Positions 51,999-60,948 of a stretch of 64,000 bases of DNA are shown here, piece by piece. Source of the DNA: Skermania sp. ID1734 (GTDB taxonomy: Bacteria; Actinomycetota; Actinomycetes; Mycobacteriales; Mycobacteriaceae); assembly GCF_007489285.1 (NCBI RefSeq), contig NZ_VLIY01000012.1, positions 62,001 to 126,000 of the forward strand. The letters run 5' to 3'. Within the stretch, counting starts at the first letter, position 1. The number at the start of each line of letters is the position of its first letter. The notes beneath the pieces are model-generated. The model saw only the letters and a program-made list of their open reading frames with translations, had not been told where the DNA came from and searched no databases. The position numbers and the translations under genes are program-made.

Positions 51999-54017
51999 AT
52001 GTCCACTGTTGATGCCGTGGATACCGCTCCGGCTAGCGAACGTCATCCGCTGCCGGACCCCGGCGAGCCGGTGCCGAAGCTGGCGCTGCCCACCCTGGCA
52101 GTATTTCTCGGCGCTGTTATGGCTTTCGCGGCGGCGACGACGGGATTTATCGCCGGTCTGGTCCCGTTCTGGGTGCCGACAGTGGTCAATGCGGTGGTGA
52201 CCTTCGTGATGTTCACAGTGGTTCACGACGCGGTGCACTATTCCATCAGCTCGACGCGCTGGGTCAACGGACTGGTTGGCCGGTTGGCGTGGGTCTTCGT
52301 GGTGCCGGTATTGGCGTTGCCGGCGTTCGGCTTCATCCACATCGAGCACCATCGTTATGCGAATGATGATGCCAACGACCCGGATACCTTTGCCTCCCAT
52401 GGGAAGACGTGGCAATTGCCATTCCGCTGGTCGCTTGCCGAAATCTTCTACGGCGACTATTACCTGCGGCGGCTGCGCAGCCGACCCAACGCGGAGGTGG
52501 CGGAGACAGCAATGCTGTTGAGTGCCAGCATCGCTGGACTGATCGTCGCAATCCTCACTGGCAATCTATGGACACTGGCAGTGGTGTTCCTGATCCCGCA
52601 GCGGATCGGAATCGTTTTCTTGGCGTGGTGGTTCGACTGGTTGCCGCATCATGGGCTCGAAGCCACCCAGCGGACCGATCGCTACCGCGCTACCCGCACC
52701 CGGGTAGGCATGGAATGGCTGTTCACGCCGCTGATGCTGTCGCAGAACTACCACCTGGTGCACCATCTGCATCCGTCGGTGCCGTTCTATCGCTATGTGA
52801 AGACGTGGAAGCGCAACGAAGAGGCCTATCTGGAACGCGACGCCGCGATCGCCACTGTGTTTGGCCAGCAACTGAATCCGGAGGAGTTCCGGGAATGGAA
52901 GGAACTCAACAACAGGCTCGGTCGCATCGTTCCGGTCCGTATGCCTGGCCGGTCCAGCGCGACACATTCGCAGCTGCACCGGATCCCCGTTGCCGCAGTC
53001 GATCCCATCACTGCTGACAGCACGATGGTGACGTTCGCGGTTCCCGAAGAGCTACGCGGCGAATTCCGTTTCGCGCCAGGCCAGCATGTCACTGTGCGCA
53101 CCGACCTCGGCGGTGAGAACGTGCGTCGCAATTACTCGATCTGCGCTCCCGCAACTCGGGCGCAGCTTCGTATCGCGGTCAAACACATTGCCGGTGGTGC
53201 GTTCTCGGGTTTCGTGGCCAACGAGCTCAAGGCCGGTGACGTCCTCGAGTTGATGACGCCGACCGGCAATTTCGGTACGCCGCTGGACCCGTTGAACCAG
53301 AAGCACTATGTCGGTGTGGTCGCCGGCAGCGGGATCACGCCGGTGCTGTCGATCCTGGAGACGGTGCTCGAAATCGAGACCGAAAGCCGCTTCACCCTCG
53401 TCTACGGAAACCACACCAAAGAGTCGACGATGTTCCGAATTGACCTGGACCGGCTGGAATCCCGCTACGCCGACCGGCTTCAGGTCCTGCACGTGCTCTC
53501 GTCGGAACCGATGCACACCCCCGAGTTGCGGGGGCGGATCGATGCGCAGCGGCTCGGCACCCTGCTGACGACGGCTCTGAAACCGACGGAGGTCGACGAG
53601 TGGTTCCTGTGTGGTCCGATCGGGATGAGCACGACGGCCCGGGAAATGCTGATCGAGCACGACGTCGCGCCGGAGCGGATCCACCTCGAATTGTTCACCG
53701 GCTTTGCTGGCGATACCGAAAGGCCTCGCGGCGACTACATCGCGTCGACAGTCACCTTCAGGCTGTCCGGTAGCGAGGCAACGGTCGATCTGCAGCCCGG
53801 CGACTCGATTCTGGAAGCGGCACTACAGGTCCGCAGCGACGCACCGTATGCATGCATGGGCGGGGCATGCGGCACCTGCAAAGCCAAACTGCTCACCGGC
53901 GAGGTGGTGATGGACCAGAACTTCGCCTTGGGCCGTACCGAACTCGACGCCGGCTACGTCCTAACTTGTCAATCGCATCCCACCACCGATGAGGTCAGTG
54001 TCGACTACGACGCATAA
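51999..54017 (+). CDS. Membrane desaturase/hydroxylase fused to ferredoxin reductase (copy 2)
   Basis: A 672-residue paralogue of the 30693 gene, the same length and alignable without gaps. All His boxes (HDAVH, HIEHH, HH, HLVHH), the NYSICAP FAD segment, GSGITP, CGP and the [2Fe-2S] cysteines (CMGGACGTC plus a later Cys) are present. The most divergent parts are the first membrane helices and the linker before the Fe-S domain (about 568-585). The start has TGGAGG upstream. It is not followed by the fadD/GMC/ALDH genes of copy 1; a convergent MmcQ-like gene overlaps its end. Confidence 0.88.
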   Translation: MSTVDAVDTAPASERHPLPDPGEPVPKLALPTLAVFLGAVMAFAAATTGFIAGLVPFWVPTVVNAVVTFVMFTVVHDAVHYSISSTRWVNGLVGRLAWVFVVPVLALPAFGFIHIEHHRYANDDANDPDTFASHGKTWQLPFRWSLAEIFYGDYYLRRLRSRPNAEVAETAMLLSASIAGLIVAILTGNLWTLAVVFLIPQRIGIVFLAWWFDWLPHHGLEATQRTDRYRATRTRVGMEWLFTPLMLSQNYHLVHHLHPSVPFYRYVKTWKRNEEAYLERDAAIATVFGQQLNPEEFREWKELNNRLGRIVPVRMPGRSSATHSQLHRIPVAAVDPITADSTMVTFAVPEELRGEFRFAPGQHVTVRTDLGGENVRRNYSICAPATRAQLRIAVKHIAGGAFSGFVANELKAGDVLELMTPTGNFGTPLDPLNQKHYVGVVAGSGITPVLSILETVLEIETESRFTLVYGNHTKESTMFRIDLDRLESRYADRLQVLHVLSSEPMHTPELRGRIDAQRLGTLLTTALKPTEVDEWFLCGPIGMSTTAREMLIEHDVAPERIHLELFTGFAGDTERPRGDYIASTVTFRLSGSEATVDLQPGDSILEAALQVRSDAPYACMGGACGTCKAKLLTGEVVMDQNFALGRTELDAGYVLTCQSHPTTDEVSVDYDA

Positions 54018-54361
54018 CCAGCGCGACGCCTGAACTCCCGGGCCACGGACGCGGGAGCTTTGCGTAACCACGCTTCGGTCAGCAGTTCGGACAGCCGTTT
54101 CGACCCGACCTCGGACAGCTGCACCGTCACGCAGGCCAACCGTTTGCCCCAGTACAGCTCGCTGAATGCATGGGGGTCTTCGGCGACGCAGGCCCGTATT
54201 TCGTCTTCTCCCACCATGATTCGCAGGTGTCCTGGATCAGGAACCGTCGCAAAGATCTTGCCGCGGATCCGAAAGGAACTCATCCCGTGGTGATCCTGCT
54301 CGGTGGCTTCGGGTAGTGCCAACGCGAGGGACCGCGCGATTTCGAGGGTGACGCCGGTCAT
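54005..54361 (-). CDS. MmcQ/YjbR-family protein
   Basis: A 118-residue protein with the family pattern ALPEATEQDHHGMSSFRIRGKI, read as ALPEATEQDHHGM then SFRIRGKIFATV, and a C-terminal WLRKAP. MmcQ/YjbR proteins have a CyaY-like fold and uncertain DNA-binding activity. ATG 54361 follows AAGGAGC. Its end overlaps the desaturase fusion by 13 bases (convergent). Confidence 0.75.
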   Translation of the reverse strand: MTGVTLEIARSLALALPEATEQDHHGMSSFRIRGKIFATVPDPGHLRIMVGEDEIRACVAEDPHAFSELYWGKRLACVTVQLSEVGSKRLSELLTEAWLRKAPASVAREFRRRAGYAS

Positions 54362-54377
54362 CGAAGCTCCTTCGAGA

Positions 54378-54965
54378 TCACCCAGGCAAGGCGCCGGTGG
54401 TGGCATCCGCGAACAGGGCCTCGAGTTCGCCGATGACGTCATCGAGAGGTTCGGTGGATCTGCGAACCCGACTCAAGACGACCGCGCCTTCCATTGCGGC
54501 GATGGCCATGGTGGCGAGCCGGCCTGCTCGTGCCGGGTCGACCCCGTCGGCGGCGATTGCGCTCACCAATGTGTCATGCCACCGCTCGAAGATTTCCGTG
54601 ACGGTCGGCTGCAGGTGCAGATCGTCGGGGGCGGCGCCGACCGCGACGGAAAGGACGGGGCAGCCGGCGTTGAAGTCGGAGTCGTGCAGGGTTTTTGACC
54701 AGAAGTCATGAAAGCGCCGCAGAGCCTCGGTGGATCCCTCGCTCGCGGCACGCTCGATGATGGAGCCAATCGCGTCTCCGGCGAGCGTCAGCGCGTCGGT
54801 CATCATCTCACTGCGACCGCCGGGAAAATGGTGGTACACCGATCCGCGCGGCGCCCCGCTGCGGGCCAGAACGGCATCGATCGTCACCGCGGCCGCCCCG
54901 CGCTCACGGAGCAGTTCGACGGCGCTGAACAGCATCTTCTGTCTGGTGCTGACGCGGCCAGCCAC
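54378..54965 (-). CDS. TetR/AcrR-family transcriptional regulator
   Basis: A 195-residue regulator. The N-terminal helix-turn-helix (about residues 10-55) reads VTIDAVLARSGAPRGSVYHHF, followed by the C-terminal ligand domain with DFWSKTL and GCPVLSVAV, like LmrA/YxaF-type TetR proteins. It precedes mmcQ with 16 bases between and probably controls this pair and itself through the site at 54983. Confidence 0.85.
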   Translation of the reverse strand: MAGRVSTRQKMLFSAVELLRERGAAAVTIDAVLARSGAPRGSVYHHFPGGRSEMMTDALTLAGDAIGSIIERAASEGSTEALRRFHDFWSKTLHDSDFNAGCPVLSVAVGAAPDDLHLQPTVTEIFERWHDTLVSAIAADGVDPARAGRLATMAIAAMEGAVVLSRVRRSTEPLDDVIGELEALFADATTGALPG

Positions 54966-54982
54966 TCCTCACCTCCCGGCTA

Positions 54983-55000
54983 TTATGCTCACCATCATAA
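54983..55000. promoter_or_regulatory. Possible TetR operator
   Basis: TTATG and CATAA form short inverted arms with an 8-base spacer, 18 bases upstream of the TetR start. The arms are short, so this is tentative. Confidence 0.3.
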
Positions 55001-55033
55001 CCGGCAGGTAGTTCGGCGATTGCTGAGCTGAGG

Positions 55034-55504
55034 TCAGGGTCGCGGGGTGAGTACGAAGACGCGGGCGCCCTGCTCCCACGCCTGGCGCAAGTCCTCGGGG
55101 TTCGGGTCACCGTCGGGTGTGAATCCGATGTTGTTGAAGCTCGCGAAGTTCCGGTTGTCCCGCGCGATGATTCCGTAGTGCTCGACCACGCCGTCCTCGT
55201 CGCTGATGACTCGGACGTCGGCGGCACGGCGCCTGCCTTTGAGCAGGATGTCGATGGGTTCGCCGGTGCGCAGGTTCCGGCCCCATGCGAAGGGCGAGCC
55301 AACCAGCAACGATTCACCATGCTGTGTGTAGGCGACCGGAATCTTGTGCACCTTGCCGGACTTGCGGCCGACGACGTACAGCGTGACGAGCTTGGCGCCG
55401 ATCCCGCGCGAGATCAGGGGTGTCTGCATAAGGGTTCGGGTGACGACGTTCGCGACCTTCTGGAACGGCAGTGTCTGGGCCTGACCGGGCTTTCGCTGTG
55501 CCAT
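55034..55504 (-). CDS. Deazaflavin (F420)-dependent nitroreductase-family protein
   Basis: A 156-residue split-barrel protein with LVTLYVVGRKSGKVHKIPV and LLVGSPFAWGRN. These are DDN/DUF385-type motifs for F420 binding. Homologues reduce quinones or nitro-imidazoles with F420H2. ATG 55504 (MAQRKPGQAQ) fits the family; the open frame extends a little further. It is divergent from the VOC gene. Confidence 0.8.
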   Translation of the reverse strand: MAQRKPGQAQTLPFQKVANVVTRTLMQTPLISRGIGAKLVTLYVVGRKSGKVHKIPVAYTQHGESLLVGSPFAWGRNLRTGEPIDILLKGRRRAADVRVISDEDGVVEHYGIIARDNRNFASFNNIGFTPDGDPNPEDLRQAWEQGARVFVLTPRP

Positions 55505-55598
55505 AGCGTCACACGTTAGTCCGGGCGAGGCTTGCTGGCGACGCACTGATACGGACATTGCGACCATTTTGTCGGTGGGCGGTGCCATAGTGACGACC

Positions 55599-55979
55599 AT
55601 GATCGATCACTTCGGAATCAACTGCGCCGACCTCGAGGCCGCGAAGAAGTTTTATGACACGGTGCTCGGCACCCTCGGCTTCAGCAGACAGCTGGACTTT
55701 GGTGTCGCCGTCGGCTACGGCGCCAACGGAAAGCCCGATTTCTGGCTGAGCAGCTTCGAGGGCATCGGGCCGAATCGCGAAGTGCACGTGGCATTTCAAG
55801 CCGCGGACGCCGCTCGGGTTCGGGACTTCTATGAGGCCGCGATAGCGGCTGGCGCAGAATCGCTGCACGAGCCGCGGATGTGGCCGGAATACCACGACCA
55901 TTACTACGGAGGCTTCGTTCGCGACCTCGACGGCAACAACATCGAGGCGGTGTGCCACAACGCGAACGACGGTGACTGA
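55599..55979 (+). CDS. VOC-family (glyoxalase-like) protein
   Basis: A 126-residue vicinal-oxygen-chelate protein: MIDHFGINCADLEAAKKFYD, a beta-alpha-beta start with the metal His, later GAESLHEPRMWPEYHDHYYG and the acidic ligand in RDLDGNNIEAVCH. The substrate cannot be inferred. An in-frame GTG at 55590 is an alternative start. Confidence 0.8.
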   Translation: MIDHFGINCADLEAAKKFYDTVLGTLGFSRQLDFGVAVGYGANGKPDFWLSSFEGIGPNREVHVAFQAADAARVRDFYEAAIAAGAESLHEPRMWPEYHDHYYGGFVRDLDGNNIEAVCHNANDGD

Positions 55980-55982
55980 GAA

Positions 55983-56867
55983 TCAGGCCGACTCGTGGGG
56001 CATGTGATCGGCCTCCCGCTTGCTCAACGACCGGCCCAGCCCCCGAATCTCATCCTCCAGCTGCGGAATCAGATCTTTGCTGATCCGCCGCATTAGCGCG
56101 ACCGCGCGCGGAGACTGCAGAACCGCGCGTGACCAGTACACAATCTCCACCGATCCCGGGCTGAACACCCGAGCCGAACGCTTTTCCATCCCCTTGACGA
56201 TCGCGGCCGCACACTCCTGTACCGATGTTGTCGAATGCAGCGGCCAGGGAAGCATTTTTCGAATCTTGACGAAGCTGGGCAGGTCCGCCTTAGCGTCGCG
56301 CACCATGTCGGTGTCGATCCAGCTCGGATGAACCGAGCCGACCGTCACCCCGCGATGGGCCACCTCCATGGCGAACGCGGCTGTCAGCGATTCGGCCGCC
56401 GCCTTGCTCGCGGTGTAGGCGTGCAGCCCGCCCAGCGGAACGAACGACGCCACCGAACAGACGGTCATGACGTGGCCCTTGGTCTCGCTGACGTAGGGCA
56501 GTGTCGCGTAGAGCGTGTTCCACACCCCGGTGACGTTGACCGCCATCGCGCGGTCGAACGTTTCCCGACCAACCGTCGCAACAGTTCCGTAGGGCGCGAT
56601 CCCGGCATTGGCGAGCACGACGTCGATGCGGCCGAAGCGTTTCACCGCAGCGGCCACCGCCTGCTCGACGGCCGGCAAATCGGCGACGTCGAGTTCGACC
56701 GAATCCGCTGAGTCGGCGCCGATCTCGTCGCATACCTGGCGCATCAGCTCCGGCTCTAGCCCGGCCAGAAACACTTTGGCGCCCTTGGCCCCACACTGTC
56801 GGGCGACCTCGGCGCCGATCCCGCGGGAACCGCCGGTGATGAAGACGACCTTGTCCTGCAGATCCAT
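55983..56867 (-). CDS. Short-chain dehydrogenase/reductase
   Basis: A 294-residue SDR with TGGSRGIG (residues 11-18), NAG near 88 and catalytic Ser (CSVASF) and Tyr/Lys (AYTASKAA). A C-terminal extension of about 60 residues includes RAVLQSPRAVALMRRI, as in mycobacterial lipid-type SDRs. It lies 20 bases downstream of the AurF-reductase fusion and so is probably in the same operon, suggesting oxidation of the alcohol that enzyme makes (inference). Confidence 0.87.
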   Translation of the reverse strand: MDLQDKVVFITGGSRGIGAEVARQCGAKGAKVFLAGLEPELMRQVCDEIGADSADSVELDVADLPAVEQAVAAAVKRFGRIDVVLANAGIAPYGTVATVGRETFDRAMAVNVTGVWNTLYATLPYVSETKGHVMTVCSVASFVPLGGLHAYTASKAAAESLTAAFAMEVAHRGVTVGSVHPSWIDTDMVRDAKADLPSFVKIRKMLPWPLHSTTSVQECAAAIVKGMEKRSARVFSPGSVEIVYWSRAVLQSPRAVALMRRISKDLIPQLEDEIRGLGRSLSKREADHMPHESA

Positions 56868-56887
56868 CTGGAGCTCCGATCCGGTGA

Positions 56888-59191
56888 TCAGTCGTCGAAG
56901 TCGAGGCGGAGTTTCTTGCTGGCGGCACGGGTTTGGCAGGTGAGAATGTAACCTGCATCGACCTCGTTCGGGGTGAGCGCGTGGTTCTCCATCATCGGGG
57001 TGGCCTGGCCCTCGCACAGCTTGGCGCGACACATTCCACACACCGCCTCTCGGCACGACCACGGAATGTCTTGGCCCGTACGCAACGCCGCGTCGAGGAG
57101 CAACTCGCCGTCGCGCATGTCGATTGCCTCGTCCGCGCCCTCGAAGCTGAAGCGCAGCTGTGCGCCGGCGGCGACCTCCGCCTCCTGCGCTGGTTGCGCT
57201 TGCGTCGCCGCCGGTACCAGCCCGATCGTGTTGAACAGTTCGAGGTGGATGGCCTGGTCGTCGACGCCCTTGGCGCGCAGTGCTTCCCGAGCACCCTCGG
57301 TCATCGGAGCCGGCCCGCACAGGAACCAGTGCGCGACGTCGCCCGATTCCGCCAGCGTGCTCAGGCGCTCGGCGTCGATGCGGCCGTTGGCGAATCCGCT
57401 GCCGCTGTGCCCGCCGTCTTCGAGGATGTGCAAGACGGTGAAGCGATCACCGTAGCGCTGGTGCAGTTCGGCGATCTCGTCGAAAAACATCACCGAGTCG
57501 CGGTCCCGGTTGGCATACCAGAGTGTGAAGCGACTGTTCGGCTCTTCTTCGAGAACACTGGCGAGGATCGACAAGATCGGTGTGATCCCACTACCGCCGG
57601 CGAGTCCGACGTAATGCAGCGCATTCACGGAGTCGAGTTCGGTGTAGAACCGCCCGGCCGGCGGCACGACGTCGACCTCGTCGCCAATCTGCAAGGTGTC
57701 CACGACGTAACTGGAAAACACTCCGTCGGCCACCTTCTTCACACCGACCCGCAGGGTTTGGGCGGAGACCGGCGCACAGACCGAGTAGCTGCGGCGCACC
57801 TTCTCGCCGTTGACCATCGCCTCGATGGTGATGTGCTGGCCCTGGATGTACCGGAAGGTGTCGCGCAGATCGTCCGGGACATCGAAGGTGACGGCCACGC
57901 TGTCGCTGGTCAGCCGTTGGATGTCGGCAACCGCCAACCGGTGCACGCTCTTGGAGCTTTCCGGCTTCTTGCGTGGCCGCTTCGACGGCGCCAGCGGGTC
58001 GCCGATCAAGCCCCAGGGCAGGAAGTCGGTCGCCCGCCGTAGCGCCTGGGCCGGCGCTGATTCGGCAATAGCCCGGACCGGATCGGTGATGCTCAGCGAT
58101 GAACTACTTTTGGGCTCAGCATCGGGCTTCGGCTGCTTGCCCGGACCGCTGCCGATGCCGGCGAGCGTTCCGCGGGCAAGCTTGCGCAGTCCGGGAATAT
58201 TGGGCAAGACCCCGGCGGCGGCCTTGAGCGCGGTCGCGGTACCGGTGTCCACGGTGCGCCCGATCAGACCGCGCTCCACGTCGGCCTCGGACATCAGGTG
58301 GCTGGCCCGCCACAATCCGGCGGCCGGACCGCCGATGAGGTTGTTCTCCGCGAGGAACTCGACGACCTTCTTGCCCCATTCGGCCCTGGTCTTGTGCATG
58401 TTGGGGTTGTTGCGGGCGGCGGCGACCGCGCGCTTGCTGTCGAGCCCGCCCGCGGCGTAAACGCCCGGGCTGATCAGCGACTCGACGATCGCGAATGCGA
58501 CCACAGCGCACAGGGTTTGCTGCGCGAGCAGCTCTGCCGGGTCCATGCCCTGGCTCATCATGTCCGCGATCTGCTCGCGGGCGAAGCGGATGTGCCTGGC
58601 CTCCTCGGTCACGTGAATCTGACTGACGCGCCGGACCAATGGCTCGACGGTCTCGTCCGTCATCATCTCGCGCTGGGCCTCGTCGAGAATCTCCTCGGCG
58701 ACCAGGATCGCCGCATAGGAACTCGGGCCCCAGGTGATCGATTTGAAAATCCGTCCGAGTTCGTTGAACATCTTCGAATGCCGATGGGGCGGCATGCCGG
58801 TGCGCGCCAACGCCTTTCCGAACATGATGGAGTGGTGGCACTCGTCCGCGATCTCCGTCAAAGCCCAATGCATGTGCGCGGTCCGCGGGTCCATGTCGTA
58901 GGCCGCGCGCAACACCAGTTGCATGAGGATCATCTCGAACCAGATGCCGGAACTGGCGATGCTGGCACTCTCGTGCCGGGTCAGCTGCACCCGCTGCTCG
59001 GGTGTCATCTCGTCCCACAGGTCGGTGCCGTACAGGGTGGAGCGGTGCAGCGGCAGGAATGGCGCATTCTCGACCAGCGGTGCGTCCCAATCGATGTCGG
59101 TCCACGGATCGTAAGACTGTTTCAGCGCCGACTTCAGTAGTCGACTGGAGATCTTCTCGGACGCCGTAAAGCGTGCGTCAACACCGGTCAT
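56888..59191 (-). CDS. AurF-type diiron oxygenase fused to ferredoxin reductase
   Basis: A 767-residue fusion. Residues about 40-300 form a soluble helical diiron domain of the AurF (p-aminobenzoate N-oxygenase) type, with candidate ligands Glu74, E117xxH120 (DECHH), Glu166/167 (AEEILDE) and E197xxH200 (TEEARH). After a low-complexity linker (about 345-415) follow an FAD domain (about 418-520, RRSYSVCAP), an NAD(P)H domain (525-650, GSGITP, CGP) and a plant-type [2Fe-2S] domain (Cys713, 718, 721, 752). It should be a self-sufficient oxygenase; the substrate is unknown. The start at 59191 has GGGAGG upstream. The reductase half resembles that of the two membrane desaturase fusions. Confidence 0.87.
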   Translation of the reverse strand: MTGVDARFTASEKISSRLLKSALKQSYDPWTDIDWDAPLVENAPFLPLHRSTLYGTDLWDEMTPEQRVQLTRHESASIASSGIWFEMILMQLVLRAAYDMDPRTAHMHWALTEIADECHHSIMFGKALARTGMPPHRHSKMFNELGRIFKSITWGPSSYAAILVAEEILDEAQREMMTDETVEPLVRRVSQIHVTEEARHIRFAREQIADMMSQGMDPAELLAQQTLCAVVAFAIVESLISPGVYAAGGLDSKRAVAAARNNPNMHKTRAEWGKKVVEFLAENNLIGGPAAGLWRASHLMSEADVERGLIGRTVDTGTATALKAAAGVLPNIPGLRKLARGTLAGIGSGPGKQPKPDAEPKSSSSLSITDPVRAIAESAPAQALRRATDFLPWGLIGDPLAPSKRPRKKPESSKSVHRLAVADIQRLTSDSVAVTFDVPDDLRDTFRYIQGQHITIEAMVNGEKVRRSYSVCAPVSAQTLRVGVKKVADGVFSSYVVDTLQIGDEVDVVPPAGRFYTELDSVNALHYVGLAGGSGITPILSILASVLEEEPNSRFTLWYANRDRDSVMFFDEIAELHQRYGDRFTVLHILEDGGHSGSGFANGRIDAERLSTLAESGDVAHWFLCGPAPMTEGAREALRAKGVDDQAIHLELFNTIGLVPAATQAQPAQEAEVAAGAQLRFSFEGADEAIDMRDGELLLDAALRTGQDIPWSCREAVCGMCRAKLCEGQATPMMENHALTPNEVDAGYILTCQTRAASKKLRLDFDD

Positions 59192-59338
59192 GAGAACCTC
59201 CCGCGCAACGAGGTCATGAGCTACATCACACAACTACATCACAGTATGACGCTAGCGGGAGCCGCCCCGCTGTGCGTGGTTTCCGCCGAACCGACAGACC
59301 CCGGAATAGGTAGCTCAGCAGGACTGTTGCGAGAGTGT

Positions 59339-60076
59339 ATGACGGTTCCAGCCTCGACCCGGGTGGTTCGCAGCGCCCACCGCGGCCACTGGTGGAACGA
59401 ATGGCTCGACTCCAGGCAGTCGTTTCCGGCCACCGGAAATTTCGACCTTGCGGCGAATGCGCACGGCCTGTTGCTCGTCAACAACGAGGACATCGTGGAG
59501 GCGGGGGAGGGCTTCGACACCCACCAGCATCGCGACACCGAAATCATCACCTGGGTGCTGGAAGGCTCGGTGGTGCACCAGGATTCGATCGGTAACAACG
59601 GACTGATCTACCCCGGCTTGGCGCAGCGGATGAGCGCGGGGACGGGGATCCGGCATTCCGAACGCAACGGCGCCACCAGGGCGCAGCGGCAGCGGCTTCA
59701 CGTCGTTCAGATGTGGGTGCCGCCGGACGAGCCTGGTCTGACGCCCAGCTACCAACAACTCGACATCAGCGCCGAACTGGCCACCAACTCGTTGGTGACC
59801 CTCGCCTCCGGTATGGCGCGGCACCGCGACGACGCCGCCATCACTATCAACAACAGCCAGGCCGCACTGTTCGTGGCCCGCCTCGAGCCGGGTGCGTCGA
59901 TCAACGTTCCGGACGCGCCGTTCGTGCATGTTTTCCTGGCCCGTGGTGCAGCAGACTTCGAGGGCGACCGGCTCGACCAGGGCGACGCCGTGCGGATGAC
60001 CGCGACGGGCGGCCAGCGCCTGACCGCGATCGAACCGACCGAGGTTCTCGTCTGGGAGATGCACGCGGCCGCTTAA
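59339..60076 (+). CDS. Pirin-family protein
   Basis: A 245-residue bicupin. The N-terminal metal site is in HQHRDTEIITWVLEG and HSERN, and the C-terminal cupin is shorter (VFLARGAADFEG). Bacterial pirins include quercetinases and regulators. The start at 59339 (MTVPASTRVVRSAHRG) matches the usual N-terminus; the frame is open to 59216. Its end overlaps the convergent pseudouridine synthase by four bases. Confidence 0.8.
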   Translation: MTVPASTRVVRSAHRGHWWNEWLDSRQSFPATGNFDLAANAHGLLLVNNEDIVEAGEGFDTHQHRDTEIITWVLEGSVVHQDSIGNNGLIYPGLAQRMSAGTGIRHSERNGATRAQRQRLHVVQMWVPPDEPGLTPSYQQLDISAELATNSLVTLASGMARHRDDAAITINNSQAALFVARLEPGASINVPDAPFVHVFLARGAADFEGDRLDQGDAVRMTATGGQRLTAIEPTEVLVWEMHAAA

Positions 60077-60948
60077 AGCGTCCGCTCGCTCTCGAAGACC
60101 CGTCGCTGCCCGCTGTAGGGGTCGGTGAATTCGAGAGAGCGTGCCAGTAGCCGCAGCGGGTTCGAATAGTCATCGGGCGCGACGTCACGCACCACCGGAT
60201 AGAGCGGGTCGCCGAGGATTCCGATGCCCAGCGAGTTGAGGTGCACCCGGAGCTGGTGGGTCTTGCCCGTGCGCGGAATGAGCCGATAGCGCGCATGGTC
60301 GCCGCGGCCGTCGAGTAGCTCGATCACGGTCTCGCTGTTGGGCGCTCCCGGGACTTCCTGCGCCTGCAGTACCCCGCGATGCTTGACGATCCGGCTGCGC
60401 ACCGTGCGCGGGAAGCCCAGGGCCGGGTCGACTCCGCCGATCGCCTCGTAGACCTTGCGCACCCGTCGCTCGGCGAACAGTGTCTGATACGCGCGACGCA
60501 CGTCCGGCCGGACGGTAAACAACAGCACGCCAGCGGTCAGCCGGTCGAGCCGATGCGCCGGCGAGAGCTCCGGTAGGTCGAATTGTCTTCGCAACCGGAC
60601 CAGGGCGGTTTCGGCCACGAATCCGCCGCGCGGTGTCGTGGGCAGGAAGTGCGGCTTGTCGACGACCAGCAGGTTTTCGTCGCGGTGCAGGACGGTGACC
60701 TCGAACGGAATACGTTGCTCGACCGGCGGATCGCGGTACAGGTAGACGAAACCTGCAGTCTGGTAAGGCGTCTGCGCGTTGATCGGTGTGCCGGATTGGT
60801 CGACCACCTCGCCTGCCTCGACCTTCTCCCGGATTCGCGCGGCATCCTCGGGAAAGCGTTGCACGAGATACGCGAGCACGGTTGGCGCGTCGGCGGGAGG
60901 CAACCGCAGTCGAGTTGGGTTAAGGCCGTCGCGAATCGGCAGCACCAT
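60073..60948 (-). CDS. RluA-family pseudouridine synthase
   Basis: A 291-residue pseudouridine synthase with the catalytic HRLDRLTAG (Asp nucleophile), later TGKTHQLRVH and GDPLYP. It isomerises uridine in rRNA or tRNA; the target is unknown. ATG 60948 overlaps the stop of the upstream HAD-PlsC gene (TGATG), so translation is coupled; a TTG at 60963 is the alternative. Confidence 0.88.
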   Translation of the reverse strand: MVLPIRDGLNPTRLRLPPADAPTVLAYLVQRFPEDAARIREKVEAGEVVDQSGTPINAQTPYQTAGFVYLYRDPPVEQRIPFEVTVLHRDENLLVVDKPHFLPTTPRGGFVAETALVRLRRQFDLPELSPAHRLDRLTAGVLLFTVRPDVRRAYQTLFAERRVRKVYEAIGGVDPALGFPRTVRSRIVKHRGVLQAQEVPGAPNSETVIELLDGRGDHARYRLIPRTGKTHQLRVHLNSLGIGILGDPLYPVVRDVAPDDYSNPLRLLARSLEFTDPYSGQRRVFESERTL

